From Betaproteobacteria bacterium HGW-Betaproteobacteria-22 (GTDB lineage Bacteria > Pseudomonadota > Gammaproteobacteria > Burkholderiales > Methylophilaceae), in the NCBI GenBank assembly GCA_002842285.1, contig PHCJ01000004.1:38889-102888 (forward strand): a DNA stretch of 64,000 nucleotides, written 5' to 3'. Below the pieces are notes generated by a model. That model was not told the DNA's origin. It ran no database searches and was given only the letters and a program-made list of their open reading frames with translations. This document shows positions 19,584 through 29,515 of this stretch, piece after piece (the first letter of the stretch is position 1; every line of letters starts with the position of its first letter). The position numbers and the translations under genes are program-made.

Positions 19584-19841
19584 ATGTGGAAACTTATTTT
19601 TCTTGCCATCATCATCTGGCTTGCCATCTACCTCATCAGGCAAAGCTTAAAATCTAACCAGACGCCCGCGCCTGGCAATCGTTCTGAGTCAGGAGCAAAT
19701 CATTCAAATACAGAAAATCCTGAAATAGAAAATATGGTGCAATGTGCAAGCTGCCATATTCACCTGCCAAGATCTGAAGCATTTTTGGTTAACGGTAAAT
19801 TTTACTGTTCCAAACAACACATCCGGCAAGATGCCTCATAA
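19584..19841 (+). CDS. PP0621 family small membrane protein
   Basis: 85 residues: one N-terminal transmembrane helix, a polar linker, then a small zinc-ribbon-like segment CASCH ... FYCSKQH with CxxC and CxxxH spacing. This matches the conserved PP0621 family often found beside pilS in proteobacteria. Function is unknown. The stop is 43 bases before the PilS start, so it is likely in the same transcript. Confidence 0.8.
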   Translation: MWKLIFLAIIIWLAIYLIRQSLKSNQTPAPGNRSESGANHSNTENPEIENMVQCASCHIHLPRSEAFLVNGKFYCSKQHIRQDAS

Positions 19842-19884
19842 AGATGCGCCATAACCAGAGACTAACCACGCAAGTGAGCTAAAA

Positions 19885-21507
19885 ATGGGCCATTATCTAT
19901 TTGATATTGAGAATAAATTTAATAAGAACTTTGCGCTGCACCATGACTCAAGTTTACAGGTGCGGGCTATTCGTACCATCAATGTGCTCAGATTTATTTT
20001 AAGTTTAACTTTTATTCTGTTTTACCTTTCCATAGGCCAGCTTAGTCTGGGAGATAAAGAAAATCCTGATTTGTTTTTCAGCTTATCGCTAGCCTATGCT
20101 TTTTTCAGCATCTGCCTGCTTGTCATTACGCCCTTAAAATCCTCTGCGGTCATTTTCTTTCATCCCGTACAAATCGTCATTGATATTTTCTTTATCGTTT
20201 TGATGATGCATGCAGCCGGTGGCGTTCAGAGCGGCTTGGGTTTGCTTCTGATTATTTCCATCGTTACTGCCAGCTTGGTCAGTAACGGCAGGCTCGCATT
20301 ATTTTATGCGGCGATAGCCACCATAGGCCTGTTACTCGAACAAAGCTACCAAATAGCAAGATGGGATTTGCAACCTTCCACCTACACGCAGCCCGTGATT
20401 CTGGGCCTCAGCTGCTTTGCGACAGCCTGGCTGGCCTATATTCTTGCGAAACGCATCCTACAAAGTGAGGCGCTGGCCTCCGCTCGTAGCATTGATCTTG
20501 AAAATCTGGCACAGGTCAACGCGCTGATTACCCAGGAGATCCAGGATGGCGTAATTGTCGTCGATGAAGATTTCAATGTAAGGCACCATAATGTGCAAGC
20601 ACAACTGCTACTTGGACTCAAAGCACAACGTTTAGAAATATTTCCACTTGCTGACTGTGCCGCAGAGATCAACCTGGCATTTAAGCATTGGATAAGCCAT
20701 GGCGACAGTGAAAATCATGCCATCATCAACATCAACCATCGCGAGCTTAAACTACGTTTTGAACCAATCAATCATCAAGACCACAGGCAAGGGGCGGTGG
20801 TATTCATACAGGACTGGAGCCTGATACAATCAGCATCGCAGCAGGCAAAACTGGCCGCACTCGGCAGACTGACCGCCAACATTGCGCATGAGATTCGCAA
20901 CCCATTAAGCGCAATTAGCCATGCCAATCAGTTATTGCAGGAGGAAGAGCAAAACTCTGCCTCCAATGTGCGCATGCTGGAAATCATTGCCGACAATATT
21001 CAACGCATCGAACAAATCATCAAAGATGTACTTGAACTCAACCGTCGCGACCGCACCCAGCAGGAAAAAATCCACCTTGACCAGTTTCTTGTTGATTTTC
21101 ATCACCAGTTCTGTGCAGTGGAGAAAATTCCTCTCGCACACTTTTCACTCACCTTACCAGATAAAGATGATGTGATTACCTTCGACCAGCGTCATTTAAC
21201 CCAGATTTTATGGAACCTGTGCAAGAATGGTTGGGAACATAGCCAAAAACAAGCTGGCAGCCTGCATCTAAAGTGTGTGAAAATATCAGAATCGATATTG
21301 AATTTGGAAATCATTGATGACGGATTAGGCGTGGACGAGCGCGACCGCAGTAAGCTTTTTGAGCCATTTTACACCACTAAAACTACGGGTAACGGGTTGG
21401 GACTTTACATTTCGCGCGAGCTTGCAGAGGCTAATAATGCCTACTTAAATTACCATTCGCCAGGTGCTGGCAGTGCGTTTATTCTTCAGTTAAAAAATAT
21501 ACATTAA
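19885..21507 (+). CDS. pilS: sensor histidine kinase PilS
   Basis: 540-residue membrane kinase of the PilS/NtrB class. About six hydrophobic segments occupy residues 35-190, then a PAS-like domain (about 205-310). The phosphoacceptor is H335 in NIAHEIRNPLSAI, and the C-terminal ATPase domain has WNLCKNG (N box), DDGLG (G1) and TTGNGLGLY (G2). In other bacteria PilS senses pilin in the membrane and phosphorylates PilR to adjust pilin transcription. The gene ends 2 to 17 bases before pilR, depending on the pilR start. Confidence 0.9.
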   Translation: MGHYLFDIENKFNKNFALHHDSSLQVRAIRTINVLRFILSLTFILFYLSIGQLSLGDKENPDLFFSLSLAYAFFSICLLVITPLKSSAVIFFHPVQIVIDIFFIVLMMHAAGGVQSGLGLLLIISIVTASLVSNGRLALFYAAIATIGLLLEQSYQIARWDLQPSTYTQPVILGLSCFATAWLAYILAKRILQSEALASARSIDLENLAQVNALITQEIQDGVIVVDEDFNVRHHNVQAQLLLGLKAQRLEIFPLADCAAEINLAFKHWISHGDSENHAIININHRELKLRFEPINHQDHRQGAVVFIQDWSLIQSASQQAKLAALGRLTANIAHEIRNPLSAISHANQLLQEEEQNSASNVRMLEIIADNIQRIEQIIKDVLELNRRDRTQQEKIHLDQFLVDFHHQFCAVEKIPLAHFSLTLPDKDDVITFDQRHLTQILWNLCKNGWEHSQKQAGSLHLKCVKISESILNLEIIDDGLGVDERDRSKLFEPFYTTKTTGNGLGLYISRELAEANNAYLNYHSPGAGSAFILQLKNIH

Positions 21508-21524
21508 AAGTGATGATTCAAGCC

Positions 21525-22928
21525 ATGTCTCAAAAACCAAACTGTTTGATAGTAGATGATGAAACAGACATTCGAGAACTGCTCGTAATGACACTGGATC
21601 GCATGGATATTGACACCTACAGTGCCGCAAATATAGACGAGGCAAAATCCTTACTCAAACAACGCCAATATGCACTGTGCCTGACCGACATGCAGATGCC
21701 GGGAGGATCCGGACTGGATCTGGTAAATTACATTAATGAGTTTTACGCAGGCTTGCCTGTTGCGGTGATCACAGCGCACGCAAGTGCAGAAAATGCAGTT
21801 TCCGCACTCAAGGCAGGGGCTTTTGATTACCTTAGTAAACCTATTTCACTCAAACAGCTGCGACCTGTTGTCGAGTTTGCACTCAAATTATCAGCCAAAC
21901 CTAGCACGAGCAACCCCAATACATTGGAAATGACCGGAGATTCAGAGCAGATAAAGCTTGTACGCACGCTGATTGCGAAACTGGCTCGTAGTCAGGCGCC
22001 GGTTTACATCAGTGGCGAGTCAGGGAGCGGCAAGGAACTGGCGGCAAAACTCATTCATAAAAATAGCTCACGCGCCGAAGGGCCGTTTATTGCTGTTAAT
22101 TGCGGCGCCATCCCTGAAAACCTGATGGAAAGTGAGTTTTTTGGCTATAAAAAAGGGGCCTTTACAGGGGCAATGCAAGATAGAGAAGGGATGTTTCAGG
22201 CGGCGAATGGCGGCACTTTGTTTTTAGACGAGGTCGCGGACTTACCGCTGGCCATGCAGGTTAAACTGTTACGTGCCATTCAGGAGAAAAAAGTGCGTCC
22301 AGTTGGAGGTACCACAGAAGAAACCGTGGATGTGCGAATTATCAGTGCCACACATAAAAACCTGACTGAAATGATGGATACCGGGTTGTTCAGACAGGAT
22401 CTTTATTACCGCCTGAATGTCATTCAACTCAAAATGCCTGCATTACGTGACCGGCCGACTGATATTCCCCAGCTAGCCAATCTTTTGCTATCAAAATTGT
22501 GTACGACACAGCATGTCGATATTCCAAAAATTGAGCCTGAAGCCCAAGCCTATATGGCGAAATTACCGTTTCCGGGAAACGTGCGTGAATTGGAAAACAT
22601 GCTCGAACGCGCCTTGGCCTTGTGTGACGGTGCAACCATCACGGTTGACGACTTATTAATCGATGACCATCCCCATCGCTCAAACAACCCAGAGCACGGT
22701 TTATTCAGCCCCGCGAACAAAACCGACCTTAACCTGACAGATTACCTTGAAGAAGTTGAGAAAAAAGCCATCATTCAGGCACTGGATAAAACCAACCATA
22801 ATAAAACAGCCGCGGCTAAATTACTGGGGGTCACCTTCCGTACTTTTCGTTACCGCTTGGCGAAGCTAGGCCTGAGTAAAGAAGAAATTAGCGAAACCGA
22901 TAACGATGACGACTCAGCACCCCGGTAG
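21525..22928 (+). CDS. pilR: sigma-54-dependent response regulator PilR
   Basis: NtrC-type activator of about 467 residues. The receiver domain has the phosphorylatable aspartate in LCLTDMQMPGG. A central AAA+ domain contains Walker A GESGSGKE and the sigma-54-contacting GAFTGA, and a C-terminal Fis-like helix-turn-helix ends the protein (NKTAAAKLLGVTFRTFRYRL). Starts at 21510 (GTG), 21513 (ATG) and 21525 (ATG) are all possible; I chose 21525 because homologues begin MS-K-LIVDDE. It presumably activates the pilE operon at 39820-47447. Confidence 0.9.
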   Translation: MSQKPNCLIVDDETDIRELLVMTLDRMDIDTYSAANIDEAKSLLKQRQYALCLTDMQMPGGSGLDLVNYINEFYAGLPVAVITAHASAENAVSALKAGAFDYLSKPISLKQLRPVVEFALKLSAKPSTSNPNTLEMTGDSEQIKLVRTLIAKLARSQAPVYISGESGSGKELAAKLIHKNSSRAEGPFIAVNCGAIPENLMESEFFGYKKGAFTGAMQDREGMFQAANGGTLFLDEVADLPLAMQVKLLRAIQEKKVRPVGGTTEETVDVRIISATHKNLTEMMDTGLFRQDLYYRLNVIQLKMPALRDRPTDIPQLANLLLSKLCTTQHVDIPKIEPEAQAYMAKLPFPGNVRELENMLERALALCDGATITVDDLLIDDHPHRSNNPEHGLFSPANKTDLNLTDYLEEVEKKAIIQALDKTNHNKTAAAKLLGVTFRTFRYRLAKLGLSKEEISETDNDDDSAPR

Positions 22929-22931
22929 TGT

Positions 22932-23039
22932 TTAACCCAGACTTCCATTAGGTGATTTTACATCTACTTGAATGTCAACTTATTGGCATTAGTGTTGATT
23001 GTCAGCCGCGGGCAAGTCCTGATGGCAAATCTGGTTTAA
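22932..23039. repeat. family A palindromic repeat, copy 3
   Basis: 108 bp beginning three bases after the pilR stop. The terminal TTTAACCCAGACTTCCAT and ATGGCAAATCTGGTTTAA are inverted. The interior shares CATCTACTTGAATG and TTAGTGTTGATT with copy 2. Like copy 2 it sits at the 3' end of a plus-strand gene. Confidence 0.88.
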
Positions 23040-23069
23040 TCCACCATATCCGGTAAGCGCCAGCCGGCA

Positions 23070-24071
23070 TCAGGCCAACACTAAAAGCAGATAACTGATA
23101 TACAGCGCACCATTGACTAACAAATGCCAAACGCGCAGCCCGCCCTTTTGTACCAGATAGCGCAACCAAATGGCAGCCACAAGGGTCAGCACTATGCCTA
23201 ACAGGACCTCCTTCCGAGGCTGCCATGGGGTCAGCATAATGCCAATCGCCGGCAACAGCGTCCCCTGAAACACCATGGCACCAGTGATATTACCAAACGC
23301 CAGAGTGTCCTTCCCTCTGCGTATCCATAAGATACTATTCACTTTTTCCGGCAGTTCTGTCGCAACCGGAATAATCAGTAGCGACAGCAATAATGCAGAG
23401 ATACCAAGCAGCTGCGAGGCCTCCTCAACACCATGGATAAAGCCTTTGGCGCCGGCGACCAACAGCACCAGACCCAAAGCTAACTGTGCAACAATCACCA
23501 CCATATTATTGGGCAAACCCACCTTACATAAAAACATCACGCTGTCAGCCTCGGTAGCGTGCCCATCCTTAACCAGCACTTTCGATGCACGCAAGGTCAT
23601 CATGACATAGACAAAATATATCATCACCATACAAAAACCAAAGGCGTAACGCACCTCAATTAAGCTGTGGGGAACAAACATCGCAATCGCTGCAAAGCTG
23701 AAGGCAACAATAAAAAAGTTAAGATCGCGAGTTAATCCTGTGCGCTCAGGGCGCAAATGCCCATGTGTGCCACGGCGCTTCCAAACAGAAACCGCCATCA
23801 GGCAAATAGACAATGTTGCCAGCATAAGCGGCGCGCCCAGAATCGCCCCTACCCCGATTTCTTCATTGGTCGCCGCATTCTGCGTACCTGCGAGCAAGGC
23901 CAGCAAAGGCACTGAAGTTTCAGGCAGTGCAGTGCCCACAGCCGCAAATAAAGAGCCGGTCACCCCTTCTGAGATCCCTAACTTCTCACCCAAATGCTCC
24001 AGTGCATTGGTAAACACTTCGGCCGCGACCAAAATCACCAACAACATAAGCAACAGCTCTAGAAATACCAT
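23070..24071 (-). CDS. sodium:calcium antiporter (CaCA family)
   Basis: Inner-membrane cation/Ca2+ exchanger of 333 residues with about ten hydrophobic segments. Two inverted CaCA repeats are recognised by the acidic motifs GTALPETSVPL in the first half and VATELPEKVNS in the second. AGGATTAA precedes the ATG. The exact ion is not decided by sequence. No close functional neighbour is seen; it is divergent from ampD. Confidence 0.88.
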   Translation of the reverse strand: MVFLELLLMLLVILVAAEVFTNALEHLGEKLGISEGVTGSLFAAVGTALPETSVPLLALLAGTQNAATNEEIGVGAILGAPLMLATLSICLMAVSVWKRRGTHGHLRPERTGLTRDLNFFIVAFSFAAIAMFVPHSLIEVRYAFGFCMVMIYFVYVMMTLRASKVLVKDGHATEADSVMFLCKVGLPNNMVVIVAQLALGLVLLVAGAKGFIHGVEEASQLLGISALLLSLLIIPVATELPEKVNSILWIRRGKDTLAFGNITGAMVFQGTLLPAIGIMLTPWQPRKEVLLGIVLTLVAAIWLRYLVQKGGLRVWHLLVNGALYISYLLLVLA

Positions 24072-24153
24072 TTAATCCTACCCTTGCAATGATTGTGAAT
24101 ATAAATTTTATCGCTTGTCATTTTATGCCCAAATACGCATAAAATGACCTGCT

Positions 24154-24684
24154 ATGAAAAAATATGTCATCAACCATGCTGGATTTATCGAAAACGTGAC
24201 CTTTATCGCGTCACCTAACTTTGATGCCAGGCCGCAAAACGAGATTAGCCTGATTGTTATCCACAACATTAGCCTGCCGCCTGGCGAATATCTGGGAAAT
24301 GGCATTATTGATCTATTTACCAACAAGCTGAATCCTGACGCGCATCCCTACTATGCTGAAATTCATACACTTAAAGTCTCGGCGCACTTTCTCATTCGCC
24401 GCGACGGTAAATTAATACAATTTGTATCCTGCCTGAACCGTGCATGGCATGCCGGAGAGTCAAACTGGAAAGGACGTGAACGTTGTAACGATTTCTCGGT
24501 CGGAATAGAGCTGGAGGGCAGTGATTCTGATCATTTTGAATCGGCACAATACACCGTGCTCAAGTGCTTGATTGCCAGCCTGAAAGAAAAGTATCCGATA
24601 CAGGCGATTACTGGACATTCAGATATCGCACCAGGACGGAAAACCGACCCAGGACCTTTTTTTGATTGGAAGAAAATCATATAA
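24154..24684 (+). CDS. ampD: 1,6-anhydro-N-acetylmuramyl-L-alanine amidase AmpD
   Basis: Cytoplasmic zinc amidase of peptidoglycan recycling that removes the stem peptide from anhydro-muropeptides. The 176 residues have IVIHNISLPPGEY with the first zinc histidine, a second histidine in AWHAGESNW, and GHSDIAPGRKTDPGPFFDW, the amidase_2 C-terminal signature. No signal peptide is present, as expected for AmpD. No beta-lactamase or AmpR gene is nearby. Confidence 0.95.
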   Translation: MKKYVINHAGFIENVTFIASPNFDARPQNEISLIVIHNISLPPGEYLGNGIIDLFTNKLNPDAHPYYAEIHTLKVSAHFLIRRDGKLIQFVSCLNRAWHAGESNWKGRERCNDFSVGIELEGSDSDHFESAQYTVLKCLIASLKEKYPIQAITGHSDIAPGRKTDPGPFFDWKKII

Positions 24685-24812
24685 GCTTATAGCGAAATGT
24701 GATGAAAAACCTTTCTAATCCAGTGAAATTAATGCCTATTGTTTGTTAAAGTATCAAACCATCCGTTATTATTTTAGGTAGTTACTATTAAATTTAGTCA
24801 TAAAGAAAAATC

Positions 24813-25886
24813 ATGCCACTTAATCACCTCTTGCTATTAAGCCTGTTGAGTTTGGCACTCTGCGCCTGCGGCCGCACTGAAGCACCGCAGAAACCGCCAC
24901 CCAATCTGCCATTGGTGACAACCGCGGAGGTTCAATCACAGCCATTAGAAATTACTGAAGAAGCGGTTGGCAGCCTGGAAGGCCTGATTGACCCCACGCT
25001 GGGCGCCGAGATTGCTGCGCGTGTGGTTAAAGTACACGTGGGCGTGGGTGATCGGGTTAAAAAGGGGCAACTCATTGCAACGCTCGATGTGAGTGATTTC
25101 AATATGCAGCTTAAAGAGGCAGAAACTGAAGTCTCCAGAATAAAAGCGCAATTGGAAAATCAGCAAAAGATTGTTGCCAGAAACCAGACCCTGGTTGACC
25201 GGAAATTTATCTCACAAAATGCAGTCGACACTGCACAGTCAGAGCGAGATGTCCTGACACAGCAACTCAATGGTGCGTACGCGCGCATCAGCACCATTAA
25301 ACAGAACAGCAGCAAAACCAGAATTTACACGCCTACCGACGGCATTATTGAGAAAAAAATCGTCGACTCCGGTGAGTTTTTAAAAGCAGGGGATCCAATC
25401 GTACAGATAGTCGGCAATCAAAAACTCCGCGCCCATATCCCGTTCCCGGAATCCATCGCAGCCAAAATTCAACCTGGGCAAGTTCTAAAGCTCCGAACAC
25501 CAACCTCTGACAAAACCGTCACCACAACCGTTAAAGAAATTAAACCTGTGGTAATGGCTGACAACCGTGCAGTGGATGTGATTGCCGACATCAACAATCA
25601 GCCGGGCTGGAAAGCAGGCGCCAGCGTGAATGCAAGCATCATTCTCAGCCAGCAGGACAACACCCTTGTTGTACCGGAGCAAAGCATTGTGCTTCGTCCA
25701 GCCGGTGAAGTGGCTTACGTCATAGAAAATGACACCGCCTATCAGCATATTGTACAAACAGGCAATCGTAGCAATGGTGCAGTTGAAATATTAAGCGGTC
25801 TGCAAGCAGGTCAAATCGTTGCCGTCGACGGAGCGGCCTATTTAACAGATAAAGCCCGCATTAAAATTGCGCCTTCCGCACAATAA
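24813..25886 (+). CDS. RND efflux periplasmic adaptor (membrane fusion lipoprotein)
   Basis: 357 residues with a lipoprotein-type signal ending LCA-C near residue 19. A barrel-sandwich (lipoyl-like) domain with VHVGVGDRVKKGQLIATLD follows, then a coiled-coil hairpin (about residues 95-165) and beta-barrel and membrane-proximal domains. It would link the pump immediately downstream to an outer-membrane channel. No such channel is encoded here, so a shared TolC-like protein is inferred. Operon with the pump, 18 bases apart. Confidence 0.92.
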   Translation: MPLNHLLLLSLLSLALCACGRTEAPQKPPPNLPLVTTAEVQSQPLEITEEAVGSLEGLIDPTLGAEIAARVVKVHVGVGDRVKKGQLIATLDVSDFNMQLKEAETEVSRIKAQLENQQKIVARNQTLVDRKFISQNAVDTAQSERDVLTQQLNGAYARISTIKQNSSKTRIYTPTDGIIEKKIVDSGEFLKAGDPIVQIVGNQKLRAHIPFPESIAAKIQPGQVLKLRTPTSDKTVTTTVKEIKPVVMADNRAVDVIADINNQPGWKAGASVNASIILSQQDNTLVVPEQSIVLRPAGEVAYVIENDTAYQHIVQTGNRSNGAVEILSGLQAGQIVAVDGAAYLTDKARIKIAPSAQ

Positions 25887-25904
25887 GACAGGGGCTACAC
25901 ACGC

Positions 25905-28900
25905 ATGACACTGCCTGAACTCTCGATTAAACGCCATGTATTAGCATGGATGATTTCCGGCATGCTGGTGCTCTTTGGCATTATTGCTTATGAGCGCATT
26001 GGGGTTGACCGTATGCCCAATGTCGAGTTGCCGGTCATTTCCGTCACTACCACACTACGCGGCGCGAATCCTGAAATCATGGACACCAGCGTCACCAATG
26101 TCATTGAATCTGCCGTTAACACCACGCCAGGGATTGAACATATCCAATCCAGCTCATCGCCAGGTGCATCTAATGTCACCATCACCTTCACCCTTGAAAA
26201 AGACATTGATGTGGCCTTTAACGAGGTGCAGTCCAAAGTCAATCAAACACTGCGACGCCTGCCCGATGCAGCCGACCCCCCTGTTGTACAAAAGCTGGAA
26301 ACCAACTCGCAGCCCATCATGTGGTTAGCGCTGCACGGGGACCGCACCGTTCAGCAACTCAATCTTTACGCACAGAATATTATTAAAAAGAAACTGGAAA
26401 CGATCAACGGTGTGGGTGAAGTCCGTATTGGCGGTCGGCGTGACCGCACTATTCGGGTCAATCTGCTGCCAGAACGTATGGCTGCCCACAAGGTAACCGC
26501 ATCCGATCTTACCAGTGCATTTCAGAAAGAGCATATCCAACTGGCTGGCGGATTTTTGGTGGGAAACCACGCGGAGAAACTACTAAAACTCGATCTTGAG
26601 TTTCATGATATTGCAACGCTTGGCAACCTGGTTGTGAGCTACAAAAACGGTGCGCCTATTCTTTTAAAGCACGTGGCTGAAATTGAAGACGGCCTCACAG
26701 ACAATCGCCAACTGGCTCGTTTCAATGGTCAGCCCACTGTTGGATTAGGCATTGTAAAGGTTTCCAACGCCAATACAGCCGCCATCATTGCCACCATACA
26801 ACAAAAACTCGCAGACGAAATCCGCCCATCATTGCCGCCAGGCCTGCATTTGGACATCTCAACCAACGATGCGGATTTTATTCATGAAATGGTGAGAACG
26901 CTACAAGACCATCTAGTAGAGGGCACACTATTTGCCGCATTGATTGTGTTAATCTTTATGCGCTCATTTAGCTCCACGCTGATGATCTGCCTGGAAATTC
27001 CCGTATCGTTATTTGGTGCAATCGCCGTGATGTATTTTGCTGATTACACATTTAACAGCATGACCTTGCTAGCACTTTTGTTACTGATCGGCATTGTAGT
27101 GGATGATGCTATCGTCGTGCGGGAGAGCATTCTGCGTCACATGTCGGGCGAAGCTGGCGGCAAAAAAGTCTCCGACCTCAAAACCCGGCAGGAAATTGCC
27201 GAATTTCGCACCCTAGCCACCATTAATGGCAGTCGCGAAGTCGTGTTTGCGGTGCTAGCATCGACCGCGGCCTTGGTATGTATCTTTGCCCCCGTTATTT
27301 TTATGGATGGCATGATAGGCAAGTTTTTCAAATCTTTTGCTGTGGTAGTCACATTTGGCGTGCTCGTTTCGCTACTGGTGTCACTCACCTTAACTCCCAT
27401 GCTATGCGCACACTATCTCAAAGTGCAACCTGAGCAAAATCGCATCTATCTGGCACTGGGACGTTTTTTTGACAAAATGGATAGTAACTACCACAAACTA
27501 TTACATAGCGTATTAAGACACCGCTGGAAAGTGCTACTGGCAACCTTGCTTGTTGTGTTATCCAGCGGGTATTTTATTCAAAACGTTTCTAAAGAATTTG
27601 TGCCAGATACAGATGAGGGCAGATTTATGGTGTCGTTTAAAACACCTTTAGGTTCAAGCTTAAGCTACACCGACTCCCGCCTAAAGCTCATTGAGCAAAA
27701 GATTGAATCACAGCGTGAACAAATTGCCAGCTACTTTAGTGCGGTTGGCTTGGGGAGCGCCGGGCAGGTGAATCAGGGCATCGTATTTGTCAGGCTCAAG
27801 CCAAAAAATGCGCGCTCCATGAGCCAGCAAGCCTTGATTCAACAGCTCAAACAGGACTTCGACACCATTCCCGGGGTGCGTGCTTTTCCTACTGCCGTAT
27901 CAATTATCAGGGGTCAGCGTTCTGAGAAAATGCAATTTAACCTCACCGGTCCCAATCTGCATCAAGTCGCATCGCTCGCGCAAACCCTGCAGAAAAAACT
28001 AACTGAAGTGCCAGGCATGGGCAGAGTCGATCTGGATACACAACTGGATTTGCCGCAATTTGTTGTTAGCATTGACCGTGTGCGTGCCAATAGCCTGGGT
28101 TTGTCTGCCGCTGAAATTGCCAATGCCATTAGTATTTTTACAGGCGGCATGGACGTTGCGGAATACAACGACAGCATAAGTGATGGACAGCGTTACAATA
28201 TCCGCCTTAAAGCCAAAGACTCAGACTTTGGGCAAATTGCCGATGTCAGCAAAATTTATCTGCGTACCAGTAGTGGAGAACTGACCAGACTTGATTCTGT
28301 GGTCACATTTAAACAGGAGCTGGGCGCCGCCGTCATTGGCCGTTACGACCTGCAATATGCCGCCAATTTTTACATCAACCCCACTATTCCCTTGGGCGAA
28401 GCTACTGCCGCGCTGGAAGAAATCAGCCAATCACTCCTCCCTTCCGGCTACACAATAGGGCTCACAGGCCAGGCACTGGAGATGAAAAAAACCATCAAAA
28501 ATACAGCGTTTATTTTTATACTCGCGCTGGTATTGTTATATATGGTACTCGCCAGCCAGTTTAACTCCTTCCTGCAGCCCATGATTATCATGCTGGCTCA
28601 GCCCTTGGCCATTATAGGCGGGGTATTTGCACTTTGGCTCACCAACAGCTCGCTTAATATTTACTCCATGATAGGGCTAGTGCTACTGATAGGGTTAGTC
28701 GCTAAAAACTCTATTTTATTAGTCGATCTTACCAATCAACTGCATGAACAAGGCCAAAGCGTGAATGAGGCGCTGCTTCAAGCATGTCCAGTGCGATTAA
28801 GACCCGTACTCATGACTTCACTCACACTGATTCTTGCCTTGCTTCCCGCCTCGCTGGGGCTGGGTGCGGGAGCAGAAACCAACGGGCCGCTAGCCATTGC

Positions 28901-29015
28901 CGTGATTGGCGGCATGATCTCATCTACGCTGCTCACCCTGGTGGTTATTCCTGCGGCATATTCGCTAGTCATGAATTATTTTTCAGATAAAACAAGCACG
29001 CATGACGAAAGCTAA
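25905..29015 (+). CDS. RND efflux transporter permease (AcrB/MexB superfamily)
   Basis: 1036-residue proton-driven inner-membrane pump with 12 transmembrane helices and two large periplasmic loops. The proton-relay aspartates are visible in IGIVVDDAIVVRE. The N-terminus LSIKRHVLAWMISGML and the phrase GVDRMPNVELPVISVTT are typical of the efflux group of RND pumps rather than the heavy-metal CusA group. Substrates cannot be read from sequence. Confidence 0.94.
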   Translation: MTLPELSIKRHVLAWMISGMLVLFGIIAYERIGVDRMPNVELPVISVTTTLRGANPEIMDTSVTNVIESAVNTTPGIEHIQSSSSPGASNVTITFTLEKDIDVAFNEVQSKVNQTLRRLPDAADPPVVQKLETNSQPIMWLALHGDRTVQQLNLYAQNIIKKKLETINGVGEVRIGGRRDRTIRVNLLPERMAAHKVTASDLTSAFQKEHIQLAGGFLVGNHAEKLLKLDLEFHDIATLGNLVVSYKNGAPILLKHVAEIEDGLTDNRQLARFNGQPTVGLGIVKVSNANTAAIIATIQQKLADEIRPSLPPGLHLDISTNDADFIHEMVRTLQDHLVEGTLFAALIVLIFMRSFSSTLMICLEIPVSLFGAIAVMYFADYTFNSMTLLALLLLIGIVVDDAIVVRESILRHMSGEAGGKKVSDLKTRQEIAEFRTLATINGSREVVFAVLASTAALVCIFAPVIFMDGMIGKFFKSFAVVVTFGVLVSLLVSLTLTPMLCAHYLKVQPEQNRIYLALGRFFDKMDSNYHKLLHSVLRHRWKVLLATLLVVLSSGYFIQNVSKEFVPDTDEGRFMVSFKTPLGSSLSYTDSRLKLIEQKIESQREQIASYFSAVGLGSAGQVNQGIVFVRLKPKNARSMSQQALIQQLKQDFDTIPGVRAFPTAVSIIRGQRSEKMQFNLTGPNLHQVASLAQTLQKKLTEVPGMGRVDLDTQLDLPQFVVSIDRVRANSLGLSAAEIANAISIFTGGMDVAEYNDSISDGQRYNIRLKAKDSDFGQIADVSKIYLRTSSGELTRLDSVVTFKQELGAAVIGRYDLQYAANFYINPTIPLGEATAALEEISQSLLPSGYTIGLTGQALEMKKTIKNTAFIFILALVLLYMVLASQFNSFLQPMIIMLAQPLAIIGGVFALWLTNSSLNIYSMIGLVLLIGLVAKNSILLVDLTNQLHEQGQSVNEALLQACPVRLRPVLMTSLTLILALLPASLGLGAGAETNGPLAIAVIGGMISSTLLTLVVIPAAYSLVMNYFSDKTSTHDES

Positions 29016-29140
29016 AAAAAGCAGGCACATACAGTTTAACGCTTGCGATTACCGGCAGTTAAATGAATCCGCGCTTCCAGCCTTTACGGACTGCAACCCC
29101 ACATCCCCTCCTGCATCAAAAGTCTGTTAGAATTTAACCC

Positions 29141-29455
29141 ATGTTGCAACGTTTTGTCATCCATATTGCCCTAGTACTGTTATTTGCTTTTACGCAGATG
29201 GGCGTGGCTACGCATGAAATTCGCCATGTCACAGAAGGTGCAAAGCATGGCCAACAGGATCAGCACAACATTGCCGAGAAATGTGAACAGTGCCTTAACT
29301 ACGCCAAAGTAGCCAACGGACTCACATTAAGTGCGTTTGTTATTCCATCTCCCTGCGCGAATATCGCACTGGCCCATCAAAAGCACGTTGAGACCTGCTC
29401 TCAGGCAATCACTGCTTATTCCGCTCGCGCACCCCCTCAGAAAATAAGCACCTAA
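29141..29455 (+). CDS. DUF2946-like small secreted protein
   Basis: 104 residues with an N-terminal hydrophobic segment (MLQRFVIHIALVLLFAF) acting as a signal or anchor. A histidine-rich stretch follows (HEIRHVTEGAKHG, HNIAEKCEQCLNYA) with a CxxC pair. Small proteins of this DUF2946-like kind are often encoded next to TonB receptors for metals, as here, 60 bases before the ZnuD-like receptor. A metal-binding role is inferred from composition and context. Confidence 0.7.
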   Translation: MLQRFVIHIALVLLFAFTQMGVATHEIRHVTEGAKHGQQDQHNIAEKCEQCLNYAKVANGLTLSAFVIPSPCANIALAHQKHVETCSQAITAYSARAPPQKIST

Positions 29456-29515
29456 GCTATCTAAAGCCAGCACTTTTTTAAAAAGTCGCTGGGATTTTGC
29501 TATTTATTTTTTGAG

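Noticed and set aside
29016..29140. Zur operator upstream of the ZnuD-like locus
   Set aside because: No palindrome of the expected type was seen in the 125 bases.
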